Positions 24,355-31,815 of a DNA stretch of 32,249 nucleotides are shown one piece after another. Every line of letters begins with the position of its first letter. The first letter of the stretch is position 1. The notes under the pieces are model-generated. The model saw only the letters and a program-made list of their open reading frames with translations, was not told where the DNA came from and did not search any database. Made by a program: the position numbers and the translations under genes. The DNA is taken from positions 1 through 32,249 of the forward strand of contig JAEURH010000036.1 of NCBI GenBank assembly GCA_016789365.1, in the 5' to 3' direction. This DNA is from Anaerolineales bacterium (GTDB lineage Bacteria; Chloroflexota; Anaerolineae; Anaerolineales; Villigracilaceae).

Positions 24355-24674
24355 CTTGTTCTGCGCGTAGGCATACGCTTTCCCTGCACATACTACTTCA
24401 CAACTGAAACAATAATATAAAAAGAACTCGGAAGCCTTTAAAACTTTCGAGTTCTTCTATTTTATAGACCTGACATGTCTTACTAGAAGTTTTGCAAATC
24501 AAATCCTATAATGCAAGCTTTGTGATGGATATTCATCTTTCTTAAACTTTCACTATGATAACATCTACAGACTAATTTTTAATAGTAAATTACACAATTG
24601 GCAGTCGCTTGGTATATTCAATAGAATAAGAGACATTGAATTTAGTTGCTAGATACTAATGGCCCAACTAGGTG
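24355..24674. other. AT-rich intergenic stretch with one orphan hairpin
   Basis: I see no gene here. A 13-bp stem with a G-T pair (24422-24434 with 24444-24456) is followed by a T-run on the - strand, so it looks like a leftward terminator. However, no - strand gene ends there. The remainder up to the operator at 24675 shows nothing I can name. Confidence 0.5.
24422..24456 (-). terminator. orphan terminator-like hairpin
   Basis: AAGAACTCGGAAG and CTTTCGAGTTCTT pair around a 9-nt loop. On the - strand the stem is followed by TTTTTATATTAT. The gene it would serve is not visible; it may be a remnant. Confidence 0.5.
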
Positions 24675-24720
24675 TTATACAGAATAATTCTGTATAATAG
24701 ACTATGTACAGAATTGTACA
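24675..24720 (+). promoter_or_regulatory. palindromic operator over the CoA-transferase promoter
   Basis: A perfect 23-bp palindrome (11-nt arms around A, 24675-24697; half-site TACAGAAT) overlaps the -10 TATAAT (24693-24698). A third half-site lies within TGTACA-GAAT-TGTACA (24705-24720), covering the expected transcription start. This is a strong candidate repressor site. The -35 region is poor. Confidence 0.65.
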
Positions 24721-24790
24721 ATCAGTTAGATTCAGAAGCAAGAAACTGACCACTACTCACTCTGACCTATCCCCTCACTGGACAAACCAC

Positions 24791-25999
24791 ATGCAACCTC
24801 TTAACGGAATCCGAATACTAGACATGACCCGCGCCTTAGCAGGTCCATACTGCACCATGATGCTCGGCGACTTAGGCGCAGATGTTATAAAAATTGAACG
24901 ACCACAAGTTGGCGATGAAACGCGTGGCTGGGGTCCGCCGTTTGTGGGCAAGCCGTATGGAAATTATCCAGGTGAGTCCGCTTATTTTATTGCCGCGAAT
25001 CGGAATAAACGAAGTATCACAGTTAACATTCAAAGCAAAGAAGGGCAAGACCTCATAAAAAAACTTGCTGGCGAATGTGATGTGTTTGTAGAAAATTATC
25101 GCACTGGCGATTTAGATAAACTTGGTTTGGGTTACAACGATTTGCACAAACTTCATCCCAAGTTAATTTATTGTTCAGTTAGCGGATATGGTCGCACAGG
25201 TCCGTATGCCGAACGCCCTGGTTATGATGCCGTACTTCAAGCCGAAGGCGGCATGATGAGTATTACAGGTCCAGCCGATGGTGCGTTATCTCGCGTGGGT
25301 ATTCCAATCATTGATATTACGTCTGGCATGTTTGCATCCACTGCAATTCTTGCGGCATTGCGTGCGCGTGATTTAACGGGCGAAGGTCAGCTGGTTGATA
25401 TTTCACTTTTTGATTCGCATCTCGCTTTGCTTACCAATGTCGCCTCAAATTATTTGGTCGGTCAAAAACCGCCAACGCGTTTGGGAAATGCGCATCCAAA
25501 CCTTGTGCCGTATGATTCTTTTCGTGCGCGCGATACTTGGTTTATTCTCGGCGTTGCCAATGAAAAGCAATGGGGCATTTTGTGCGATGTTTTGAATCGC
25601 CCCGAATGGAAAAATGATTCGCGTTTTGAATCGAATCGTAAACGAGTTGAGAATCGTACTACTGTTGTAGATGAATTAAATAAAATATTTTCAAGTGAGA
25701 ATGCTGAACATTGGCTTAATCAATTACGAAAAGCAGGTTTGCCTTGTGGAAGAATTAATACTGTGCCAGAAGTTTTTGACCTTGAACATGCTCGCGCGCG
25801 AGAAATGATTCTTGAAACCCAACACGCTTCAGCCGGGACTTTGAAGTTGGTCGGTTTTCCCTATAAATTATCCAACACCCCAGCCGATGTGTTAAAGCCG
25901 CCGCCCATGCTTGGCGAACACACAGATGAAGTGTTGAAAAGTTTATTAAATTATTCAAGTGAAGAAATTAATTTGTTACGAGATAAAAAAATTATATAA
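24791..25999 (+). CDS. class III (CaiB/BaiF) CoA-transferase
   Basis: A 402-residue family III CoA-transferase. It opens with L-N-G-I-R-I-L-D-M-T-R-A-L-A-G-P-Y, then L-G-D-L-G-A-D-V-I-K-I-E-R-P, F-V-E-N-Y-R-T-G, and G-Y-D-A-V-L-Q-A-E-G-G-M, where the Asp is the catalytic nucleophile. It moves CoA between carboxylic acids through an enzyme-bound anhydride. The acid pair (for example succinate with formate, citramalate or mesaconate) is not evident. The frame extends to an ATG at 24704, but that codon lies at the transcription start and under the operator, so the ATG at 24791 is chosen; it also matches the family start. The gene seems to be transcribed alone. Confidence 0.88.
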   Translation: MQPLNGIRILDMTRALAGPYCTMMLGDLGADVIKIERPQVGDETRGWGPPFVGKPYGNYPGESAYFIAANRNKRSITVNIQSKEGQDLIKKLAGECDVFVENYRTGDLDKLGLGYNDLHKLHPKLIYCSVSGYGRTGPYAERPGYDAVLQAEGGMMSITGPADGALSRVGIPIIDITSGMFASTAILAALRARDLTGEGQLVDISLFDSHLALLTNVASNYLVGQKPPTRLGNAHPNLVPYDSFRARDTWFILGVANEKQWGILCDVLNRPEWKNDSRFESNRKRVENRTTVVDELNKIFSSENAEHWLNQLRKAGLPCGRINTVPEVFDLEHARAREMILETQHASAGTLKLVGFPYKLSNTPADVLKPPPMLGEHTDEVLKSLLNYSSEEINLLRDKKII

Positions 26000-26009
26000 A
26001 AGTCATTCC

Positions 26010-26053
26010 GTCATTGCGAGCCGCGCTCTTGTTTTTTGCGGCGAAGCAATCTC
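26010..26053. repeat. partial copy of the CATTGCGAG / GAAGCAATC repeat
   Basis: TCATTGCGAGCCGCG and GCGGCGAAGCAATCTC repeat the left-arm pattern of the element at 9968-10068. No right arm is seen, so this is a half copy. Confidence 0.6.
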
Positions 26054-26064
26054 ATAGCAATTAA

Positions 26065-26117
26065 GTGCGTCGCGCCATTTTTTTCAAAATTAATCTAATC
26101 TGTTAAGCGCGACGCAC
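26065..26117. repeat. inverted GTGCGTCGCGC arms overlapping the DUF2877 3' end
   Basis: Perfect 11-nt arms lie at 26065-26075 and 26107-26117, 31 nt apart. The right arm is inside the DUF2877 coding sequence and encodes part of its C-terminus. A related pair flanks the start of dprA (30515-30603). Confidence 0.7.
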
Positions 26118-26934
26118 CCTTTGCTTGCGCGACATCAAGAAACCCCATCAACGCATCTGAGCCAGATGTTTCCCCAACTGAAATTATTTTGCTCAACGGT
26201 AAATAAATATTTTCATCTTCAATCAACGCCTCAAAAAAATCATGCCATAATTCTCCCGCTTCACCCTTCGCCGCTGACTTCAACCATGCACCCGAAAGGG
26301 AAGTTGTTAATGGGGTTGCTACATTTGCAATTTCTTCTGAAATTTGTTTTGCAATTTTTTCTGGATGAATCATCCAAGCCGCATACATCGCTCCCATCAG
26401 AAAATCATCACCAGCAGGGGTGAGACCGATTCCTAAGCCAGCAAGTTTTGATGAAATATTTTTTATTGTGGGAATATCTGCATTGATAATTGCACTTGAT
26501 AAAGAATTAGCGAATTGAAGAATCGTTTCGTTTTCATGGTCAATTTGTAATAGCGATAAATGATTAATGATTTCATCTTTATTCTTTCGAATTTCCTCCC
26601 ACCTTGGCATCGGATTCCACGCTTGCGCGTAGCCAAACGAGATTGCCAAATCCCCAACTTTGATTTGCTTATCTTCAATCGAAATTTTAGAATGGACATC
26701 AAGATGTTTTGTAAATGATACTGGTTCTTTGATAACTAAACTAAACGGTCCATTCCCAATATCTGCATTGACAATAGACAGAATTTCTCTTTTCTCATTA
26801 ATTAAATTACAAACTTCATCAAACACATGCAAAATTTTTGGTTGATCCGAATTGTTTATCCAATTCGTTGAAATATTTGTAAGAGATAAAGCATTAATAT
26901 ATTGCATTATTAACGGATTGATAATTGTTTCCAA
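26095..26934 (-). CDS. DUF2877 (AllH-like) protein
   Basis: A 279-residue protein with the DUF2877 signature G-L-T-P-A-G-D-D-F-L-M-G-A in its C-terminal half. AllH of the oxamate carbamoyltransferase complex (with AllF and AllG) belongs to this family, but no partner genes are present here, so that role is not claimed. The TTG at 26934 has GAGGA at good spacing but overlaps the upstream gene by 25 nt; an ATG at 26907 avoids the overlap but lacks a ribosome-binding site. The last residues (A-S-R-L-T-D) are encoded by an intergenic-type repeat that runs into the gene. It is third in a leftward group after the NmrA-like and uncharacterised genes. Confidence 0.75.
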   Translation of the reverse strand: METIINPLIMQYINALSLTNISTNWINNSDQPKILHVFDEVCNLINEKREILSIVNADIGNGPFSLVIKEPVSFTKHLDVHSKISIEDKQIKVGDLAISFGYAQAWNPMPRWEEIRKNKDEIINHLSLLQIDHENETILQFANSLSSAIINADIPTIKNISSKLAGLGIGLTPAGDDFLMGAMYAAWMIHPEKIAKQISEEIANVATPLTTSLSGAWLKSAAKGEAGELWHDFFEALIEDENIYLPLSKIISVGETSGSDALMGFLDVAQAKGASRLTD

Positions 26935-27455
26935 TTGTCCTCAGTTTTTCCATTTGCACTTGTATGGGAATATTGACCATCTGCTCTTAATGTAAAAACT
27001 TTACCTGAAGGCTCATAAAGAAGCCAAAGTTCACTGTCTAAATCGTATTTTTTATGATTGGGAATGCTAATTAATTTTCTACCTAAATCAAATTCAAATG
27101 TAGTTATAAAAGATTTATCAATCGTTACATTAACAAGTGCTTCACCATTAAGCTCGGCTGTTGCTTTTTGAATTACTTTTCTACTTGAAGAGTGATTTGC
27201 TACTTCTTTTCCTAAAATAGATATTTTCCAATTGCAGATATAAATCCATAAGTGCCATTTCCCATGAACATATACTTGTCTTCGAGTTGCTCTTCTCTTA
27301 ACGCTTTTATGTGCTTCAGAGGTAGCTTCCCTTGGCACATAGATATGCAAGCGTGGCTCTCCAAATTCAAGAGTTAGAAAAGAACCATAACCTTGTTTAA
27401 CTTCCCACGAAGGTTTTCCATAAACTGGTTTGAAGACTTTTTGAATAATATCCAT
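26910..27455 (-). CDS. uncharacterised protein
   Basis: A 181-residue soluble protein that I do not recognise. It is rich in aromatic residues and predicted beta strands, with a basic segment (K-R-R-A-T-R-R, about 53-59) and W-H-L-W-I-Y-I near the middle. There is no signal peptide or membrane helix. It begins 12 nt after the NmrA-like gene and its end overlaps the start of the DUF2877 gene, so the three are probably one transcript. The composition does not differ from the neighbours. No function is proposed. Confidence 0.6.
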   Translation of the reverse strand: MDIIQKVFKPVYGKPSWEVKQGYGSFLTLEFGEPRLHIYVPREATSEAHKSVKRRATRRQVYVHGKWHLWIYICNWKISILGKEVANHSSSRKVIQKATAELNGEALVNVTIDKSFITTFEFDLGRKLISIPNHKKYDLDSELWLLYEPSGKVFTLRADGQYSHTSANGKTEDNWKQLSIR

Positions 27456-27467
27456 AGAATAAGAGTA

Positions 27468-28310
27468 TTAGTTATTAATTCTATCAACAAAACCTTCTAA
27501 CGAATTTGATTCTCTTTTCAGAATCCATTTCAACACATTTGAATTTCCAGCCAATCCCCATTTATCGTAATATTCAAACATCCTGACCAAATTCTCCAAA
27601 GCATATTCACTCGACCCAGTTACCCCAAGTCTCCAGTCTCTAATCTCCATTTTTTCAGCCTTCACTTCACGTTCTAAAACTTTGCTGAAAATTTCTGCCA
27701 CTTCAATATGTGACATGGGCATTGTTCCAGATAATTCATAAATTGCGTTTTTATGATTCGGTTCTGTCAAAACTATTTTTGCAACTTCGGCAAGGTTTTC
27801 TAAATCTATAAAACTGAATTTTGACTCGATAGAATATGGCACTTTCAATATTCCATTTTCAACAATACTTTTCCAATTGGCTAATAAATTTTGCATGTAG
27901 GGAGCAGGCTGTAGAATCGTAAAAGGAATCCCAGACTCAAAAATCATTTCTTCCACTCGCATCTTTTGCCAGTGGTGATTCATTATTTCAATTTGTGGAT
28001 GCAAAACGGAATGATAGACAAAATGTTCAACTCCATTTTGCTTTGCTATATCAAGCATGATTTTCCCAATATGCACCTCATGCGGATTCATGTTGGGGCA
28101 AATGTGATAAATAGCTCTGATATTTTTTGTGGCGGACAGAAGTGCAGATTTATCCTCCAAATCTCCAATGAAAACTTTTTCAGATCCAAGAGACTTTAGA
28201 ATATCAACATGTTTTTTGTCTCGAACAAAGGCGCAGACACTTTCAACTTGTGAAAGTGTCTTGATAACTGCTTTACCTGTCTTTCCGCTTGCACCTGTAA
28301 TGAGAATCAT
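27468..28310 (-). CDS. NmrA/SDR-type NAD(P)-binding protein
   Basis: A 280-residue atypical short-chain dehydrogenase. The nucleotide motif G6-A-S-G-K-T-G12 sits at the N-terminus, followed by F-V-R-D-K, D-L-E-D-K and Y-H-S-V segments typical of NmrA and NAD(P)H:quinone-oxidoreductase-like proteins. The Y-x-x-x-K active-site pair of classical reductases is not evident. Such proteins may be redox sensors or reductases; the substrate is unknown. It is divergent from the Rid-family gene, and their promoters appear to overlap in the 35-nt gap. Confidence 0.85.
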   Translation of the reverse strand: MILITGASGKTGKAVIKTLSQVESVCAFVRDKKHVDILKSLGSEKVFIGDLEDKSALLSATKNIRAIYHICPNMNPHEVHIGKIMLDIAKQNGVEHFVYHSVLHPQIEIMNHHWQKMRVEEMIFESGIPFTILQPAPYMQNLLANWKSIVENGILKVPYSIESKFSFIDLENLAEVAKIVLTEPNHKNAIYELSGTMPMSHIEVAEIFSKVLEREVKAEKMEIRDWRLGVTGSSEYALENLVRMFEYYDKWGLAGNSNVLKWILKRESNSLEGFVDRINN

Positions 28311-28345
28311 ATTTTGACTATAATCAATTATACAAAGGATTTAAC
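28311..28345. promoter_or_regulatory. overlapping divergent promoters
   Basis: TATAAT occurs on the + strand at 28319-28324 for the Rid-family gene, and on the - strand at 28332-28327 for the NmrA-like gene. Neither has a good -35 at the standard spacing. The two cannot easily be used at once, which would give opposed expression. Confidence 0.4.
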
Positions 28346-28732
28346 ATGACGACTACAAAACATAACCCTAAAGAACTGTTTCCGCCTTATCGAAATTATA
28401 GCCATGCCATTGAAGTGAGCAGTAATACTCGACTTTTGTTTATCAGTGGACTGAATGGATATTTGGCTGATGGAAAAACAATGCCAGATTCGTTTGAAGA
28501 ACAAGGTGACTTGATTTGGAAACATATTGGCAGTATTCTTAACTCAGCAGGTATGACCTACGACAATATTGTTTCATTACGAACTTACTTAGCCAGTCCT
28601 GAGTATGATGAGCCGAATGTCAAATTGCGGATGAAATATTTAGGAAACAATCACCCTGCTTCAACAGTGATTTGCTGTCAATTGTTAGAGTCGAAATGGA
28701 AGTTAGAAATTGAAGCGGTTGCGGCAGAATGA
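28346..28732 (+). CDS. Rid (YjgF/YER057c/UK114) family protein, variant lacking the catalytic Arg
   Basis: A 128-residue single-domain protein of the Rid fold: L-F-I-S-G-L-N-G, E-E-Q-G-D-L-I-W-K-H-I-G, L-R-T-Y-L, N-H-P-A-S-T-V, and a C-terminal K-L-E-I-E-A-V-A. True RidA enzymes deaminate enamines and imines using an Arg in the P-A-R-S segment; here the aligned segment reads P-A-S-T. It is therefore more likely one of the Rid subfamilies without that activity. AAAGGA precedes the ATG. The following gene overlaps by ATGA (28729-28732), so both proteins come from one message. Confidence 0.8.
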   Translation: MTTTKHNPKELFPPYRNYSHAIEVSSNTRLLFISGLNGYLADGKTMPDSFEEQGDLIWKHIGSILNSAGMTYDNIVSLRTYLASPEYDEPNVKLRMKYLGNNHPASTVICCQLLESKWKLEIEAVAAE

Positions 28733-29220
28733 ATATGTTTTCCATTGAAAAAATCCCTGCACCTGAAAATACATTCCTTAAGAATTATTTGGTAGATGGA
28801 AATTATGTTGATTGTTATACCACAACGATTGATAAACAAATTTCTTTTTCTGAATTTGTTTTTGCATTTTACACAACTTGGCTTTTCAAGACAGAAGCAT
28901 TTATTTTGACGTACACTGTCAGAAAGCCATCGTCTGATTTGGAAGCAAAAAAATTAGCAAATGCTGAAATTGACAAATTCGCCGCATGGACAGTTGAAGA
29001 TAGAAACGAAAATCAAATATTGATGTGTGATTTTGTTGGTCGCACACGCTCGTGGTTCATGGTCGAAAAGGCTGGGGTTAAAACAAAACTATACTTTGGG
29101 TCGGCAGTTGTCCCCAAGAAGAGAGGCGAGGGTTTGGGTTTCATCTTCATTATTTTGTTAGGGTTTCATCAAATCTATTCGATATTGTTGCTGTGGTTTG
29201 CAAAATCAAAGTTGCAATGA
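28729..29220 (+). CDS. uncharacterised protein coupled to the Rid-family gene
   Basis: A 163-residue protein of a family I cannot name with certainty; it may belong to the DUF2867-like group. It has a distinctive centre (R-T-R-S-W-F-M-V, then L-Y-F-G-S-A-V-V-P) and a hydrophobic C-terminal stretch (about 137-155) that could lie on or in the membrane. The start ATG overlaps the previous stop; a second ATG two codons later is also possible. No catalytic motif is evident. Confidence 0.65.
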   Translation: MNMFSIEKIPAPENTFLKNYLVDGNYVDCYTTTIDKQISFSEFVFAFYTTWLFKTEAFILTYTVRKPSSDLEAKKLANAEIDKFAAWTVEDRNENQILMCDFVGRTRSWFMVEKAGVKTKLYFGSAVVPKKRGEGLGFIFIILLGFHQIYSILLLWFAKSKLQ

Positions 29221-29252
29221 GCGACCCTTACTCTCAATTATCATTCTTCTGG

Positions 29253-29258
29253 TACAAT
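29253..29258 (+). promoter_or_regulatory. possible -10 element upstream of rpsP
   Basis: TACAAT lies about 85 nt upstream of the rpsP start. A -35 is weak (TTACTC at 19 bp). It is the only candidate in the 123-nt gap after the previous gene. Confidence 0.35.
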
Positions 29259-29343
29259 AGCCTCCGCGATTTCAGCCCGCACCCTCTCTTTAGTCTCTAG
29301 TGCCTGTCTGAAACGCAAACTACATTAAAGGAGCAAGTTTAAG

Positions 29344-29688
29344 ATGGTTAGATTACGTTTACGTCGTATTGGCTTAAAAGGTCAACCCACGTACCGCATT
29401 GTGGCAGCCGAAAAGGAAGCCCCACGCGATGGTCGCTTTTTGGAAATTTTAGGGATTTATAATCCTCGCACCAACCCAGCGACAATTAAATTACAAGAAG
29501 ACCGCATCTATCACTGGATGAAGAATGGTGCACAACCTTCCGAATCTGTGGCGCAGATTTTTAAAGCGGCAGGCACGCTCGAACGATTTGACCGATTCAA
29601 AAAAGGTGAAGCAGTTGAAACCTTAGTGGCAGAAGCGGTAGAAGCAGAAGCCAAACGCGCGGCACCAGTTAAGACGCGAAAAGATTAA
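29344..29688 (+). CDS. rpsP: 30S ribosomal protein S16
   Basis: A 114-residue protein with the S16 pattern: V-R-L-R-L-R-R-I-G, Y-R-I-V-A-A-E, P-R-D-G-R-F-L-E-I-L-G-x-Y-N-P, and Y-H-W-M-K-N-G-A-Q-P-S-E-S-V. It is about 30 residues longer than the E. coli protein, because of an Ala/Glu/Lys-rich C-terminal tail common in several phyla. It binds 16S rRNA and is needed for 30S assembly. AAGGAG lies upstream of the ATG. The order rpsP-khpA-rimM is the classic arrangement. Confidence 0.95.
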   Translation: MVRLRLRRIGLKGQPTYRIVAAEKEAPRDGRFLEILGIYNPRTNPATIKLQEDRIYHWMKNGAQPSESVAQIFKAAGTLERFDRFKKGEAVETLVAEAVEAEAKRAAPVKTRKD

Positions 29689-29690
29689 TT

Positions 29691-29728
29691 CCCTCACCCC
29701 TGACCCCTCTCCCAAAACAGGAGAGGGG
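29691..29728. repeat. short copy of the CCCTCACCCC repeat
   Basis: CCCCTCTCC (29704-29712) and GGAGAGGGG (29720-29728) pair; the left flank CCCTCACCCC is kept but its partner is lost. It lies 2 nt after the rpsP stop and may work as a stem between co-transcribed genes. The full copy is at 3273-3320. Confidence 0.75.
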
Positions 29729-29745
29729 AATAGAAAGCATTTATT

Positions 29746-29979
29746 ATGAAAGAACTCATCGAATATATTGCCAAAGCACTCGTTGACCATCCTGAAGAAG
29801 TTTCTGTCAAACAAAATGGCGGAAATCGCGCACGCATTGAGTTGAGCGTTGCCAAAGAAGATATGGGGCGCGTGATTGGCAAGGGTGGTAAAGTGGCAAA
29901 TTCCATTCGGACTTTGTTGCGAGTAGCCGCCGAGAAACAAGGCAAGCAAGCCACCTTGGATGTATCTGAACCAAAATGA
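29746..29979 (+). CDS. khpA: KH-domain RNA-binding protein
   Basis: A 77-residue single KH domain. The G-x-x-G loop is in V-I-G-K-G-G-K-V-A-N-S-I-R, preceded by the usual E-L-I-E-Y-I-A-K-A-L-V-D-H-P opening. KhpA proteins bind RNA, often with KhpB, and affect cell division and ribosome-linked functions. The stop overlaps the start of rimM as ATGA (29976-29979). Position and size are standard for the family. Confidence 0.93.
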   Translation: MKELIEYIAKALVDHPEEVSVKQNGGNRARIELSVAKEDMGRVIGKGGKVANSIRTLLRVAAEKQGKQATLDVSEPK

Positions 29980-30509
29980 GCGAAAAGAAATCAGGCTCGC
30001 CAACAAAAGGCGAGTCTATTTATTTAGCAGTTGGATTTTTACGCCGCCCGCATGGTGTGATGGGGGAAATGATTATGGATTTGCATACGGATTTTCCTGA
30101 ACGCTTCAAACCTGGACGTAAAGTGTATCTTGGACCTCAACATGAAGCCGCCACTTTGGGCAGTGTTCGTCCACATGCTGAAAATTTGCTTGTCAAAATT
30201 CGCGGGTGTGACACGCCCGAATCAGTTGGTAAATATCGCAATACATGGGTATATGTAAAATCATCAGAAGTGCCGCCGTTGCCAGAGGGTCAAGTGTATA
30301 AATATGAGTTAATCGGTTTAAATGTAATTGATGATGCTGGTAATTCGTTAGGTAAACTGACAGAAATTTTAGAAACTGGCGCAAATGATGTGTATGTAAT
30401 CAAGAATGATGAAAAAGAAATTTTGTTGCCTGCCATTCCAGATGTGATTTTGAAAATAGACATGGAATCAAAAGTAGTAACGGTTCATTTAATTGATGGT
30501 CTTGTTTAG
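29976..30509 (+). CDS. rimM: ribosome maturation factor RimM
   Basis: A 177-residue protein with the N-terminal RimM beta-barrel (G-F-L-R-R-P-H-G-V-M-G-E-M near 22-34) and a C-terminal PRC barrel (G-A-N-D-V-Y-V-I and L-L-P-A-I-P-D-V-I-L). It helps 30S head assembly and binds S19. Translation is coupled to khpA by overlap. trmD and rplS, which usually come next, are missing here; dprA follows instead. Confidence 0.93.
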   Translation: MSEKKSGSPTKGESIYLAVGFLRRPHGVMGEMIMDLHTDFPERFKPGRKVYLGPQHEAATLGSVRPHAENLLVKIRGCDTPESVGKYRNTWVYVKSSEVPPLPEGQVYKYELIGLNVIDDAGNSLGKLTEILETGANDVYVIKNDEKEILLPAIPDVILKIDMESKVVTVHLIDGLV

Positions 30510-30513
30510 CAAG

Positions 30514-30603
30514 GGTGCGTCGCACCACACGGGTAGACATTTTTGAGTTAATCAGGCACAATCTAATTGTATGGATTTTTTTATTAATAAAGGTGCGACG
30601 CAC
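30514..30603. repeat. inverted GTGCGTCGCAC arms around the dprA leader
   Basis: GGTGCGTCGCACC (30514-30526, itself nearly palindromic) and GTGCGACGCAC (30593-30603) face each other across 67 nt. This is the same repeat type as 26065-26117. The right arm ends 9 nt before the preferred dprA start. Confidence 0.7.
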
Positions 30604-30612
30604 TCTCTCACT

Positions 30613-31728
30613 ATGACTGATAAAAAATATTGGATTGGTTTCAACTTAATCAAAGGCATTGGCGCGGTGCGGATGCAGAATCTCGTTGCCTATTTTGGGG
30701 ATTTAGAATCCGCTTGGAATGCCGATGCAAATGAATTAGCACAATCAGGCTTGGGGGCAAAGCTAGTAGAAAAAGTTGTCGGCGCAAGAAAAGATATAAA
30801 CTTGAATCAAGTATGGGCGAAGATTGAAGCGCAAGGAATCAAAATCGTCACATGGGCGGATGAAGAATATCCAAATCGTTTACGAGAAATTGACCAGCCT
30901 CCTCCTATCTTATATATTCGTGGTGAATATTTACAAGATGATTTATTTGCTGTTGCAATTGTTGGCACAAGAAAAGTCACAGCGTATGGCAGGCAAGTGA
31001 CGGAAGAAATCGCTTCATTCTTAGCCTCGAATGGGATTACTGTTATCAGCGGCTTGGCGCGTGGCGTGGATGCGATTGCTCATCAAACCGCATTGCAAGT
31101 TGGTGGAAGAACGATTGCAGTTTTAGGCAGTGGGGTAGATAAAATTTATCCGCCTGAGCATCGTGGGCTTGCAGAACAAATGATGGAACGCGGCGCGGTT
31201 ATCAGTGATTATGCTGTTGGCACTCCACCGGATGCATCGAACTTTCCGCCACGCAATAGAATCATTTCGGGTTTATCACTTGCAGTAGTTGTGATTGAAG
31301 CCGCTGAAACAAGTGGCGCGTTAATCACTGCTGAGTTTGCGGCAGAACAAGGGCGAGAAATTTTTGCAGTGCCGGGCAGTATCCTTGCGCCACAAAGCAA
31401 AGGCACAAATCGATTAATTCAAAAGGGTGCATTGCCTTTATTATCGCCAGATGATTTAATGCAAGCATTAGATTTGACTCGCGTGGGCGAGCATAAATCT
31501 GCTAGAAAAATTTTACCCGCCGATGAAACGGAAGCGAAAGTATTAAGTGTTTTATCTAGTGAGCCGTTGCATGTGGATGAAATTCGAAACCAAGCAGGTT
31601 TGCCAATTGAGAAAATATCTGCTACGCTTGCTCTCATGGAATTAAAAGGTATGGTTCGTCAGGTTGGTGGTATGAATTATGTTTCTGTAAGAGAAGAAGT
31701 TGGAGAATATAAAGTAAGTGGTAAATAG
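30613..31728 (+). CDS. dprA: DNA processing protein DprA
   Basis: A 371-residue protein. An N-terminal SAM-like region (G-I-G-A-V-R-M near 14-20) is followed by the Rossmann-like DprA domain with V-G-T-R-K-V-T-A-Y-G, I-S-G-L-A-R-G-V-D-A-I-A-H, G-S-G-V-D-x-I-Y-P-P and F-P-x-R-N-R-I-I-S-G-L, and a C-terminal winged helix (about 300-360). It loads RecA on incoming single-stranded DNA during transformation and is found in most bacteria. The frame continues up to 30571, but that part runs through a repeat arm and is not typical of DprA, so the ATG at 30613 is chosen. Confidence 0.9.
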   Translation: MTDKKYWIGFNLIKGIGAVRMQNLVAYFGDLESAWNADANELAQSGLGAKLVEKVVGARKDINLNQVWAKIEAQGIKIVTWADEEYPNRLREIDQPPPILYIRGEYLQDDLFAVAIVGTRKVTAYGRQVTEEIASFLASNGITVISGLARGVDAIAHQTALQVGGRTIAVLGSGVDKIYPPEHRGLAEQMMERGAVISDYAVGTPPDASNFPPRNRIISGLSLAVVVIEAAETSGALITAEFAAEQGREIFAVPGSILAPQSKGTNRLIQKGALPLLSPDDLMQALDLTRVGEHKSARKILPADETEAKVLSVLSSEPLHVDEIRNQAGLPIEKISATLALMELKGMVRQVGGMNYVSVREEVGEYKVSGK

Positions 31729-31745
31729 TAGGTATCCTTAAGTTC

Positions 31746-31777
31746 TTTTGACAGCGGTCTGTGGTCGGCGGTCAAAA
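31746..31777. repeat. stem around a CGGTCTGTGGTCGGCGG motif
   Basis: TTTTGAC (31746-31752) and GTCAAAA (31771-31777) enclose an 18-nt G-rich segment with repeated GGTC. It lies between dprA and the sugar-nucleotide gene. It could act as a weak terminator, since an A/T stretch follows, or be another repeat family. Confidence 0.45.
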
Positions 31778-31815
31778 AATTATTTGTTTTACTTAAAAGG
31801 ATTTAACCAGAACTT

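Noticed and set aside
24704-24790. Upstream start for the CoA-transferase
   Set aside because: The ATG lies at the predicted transcription start, under the operator, and the added residues do not match the family.
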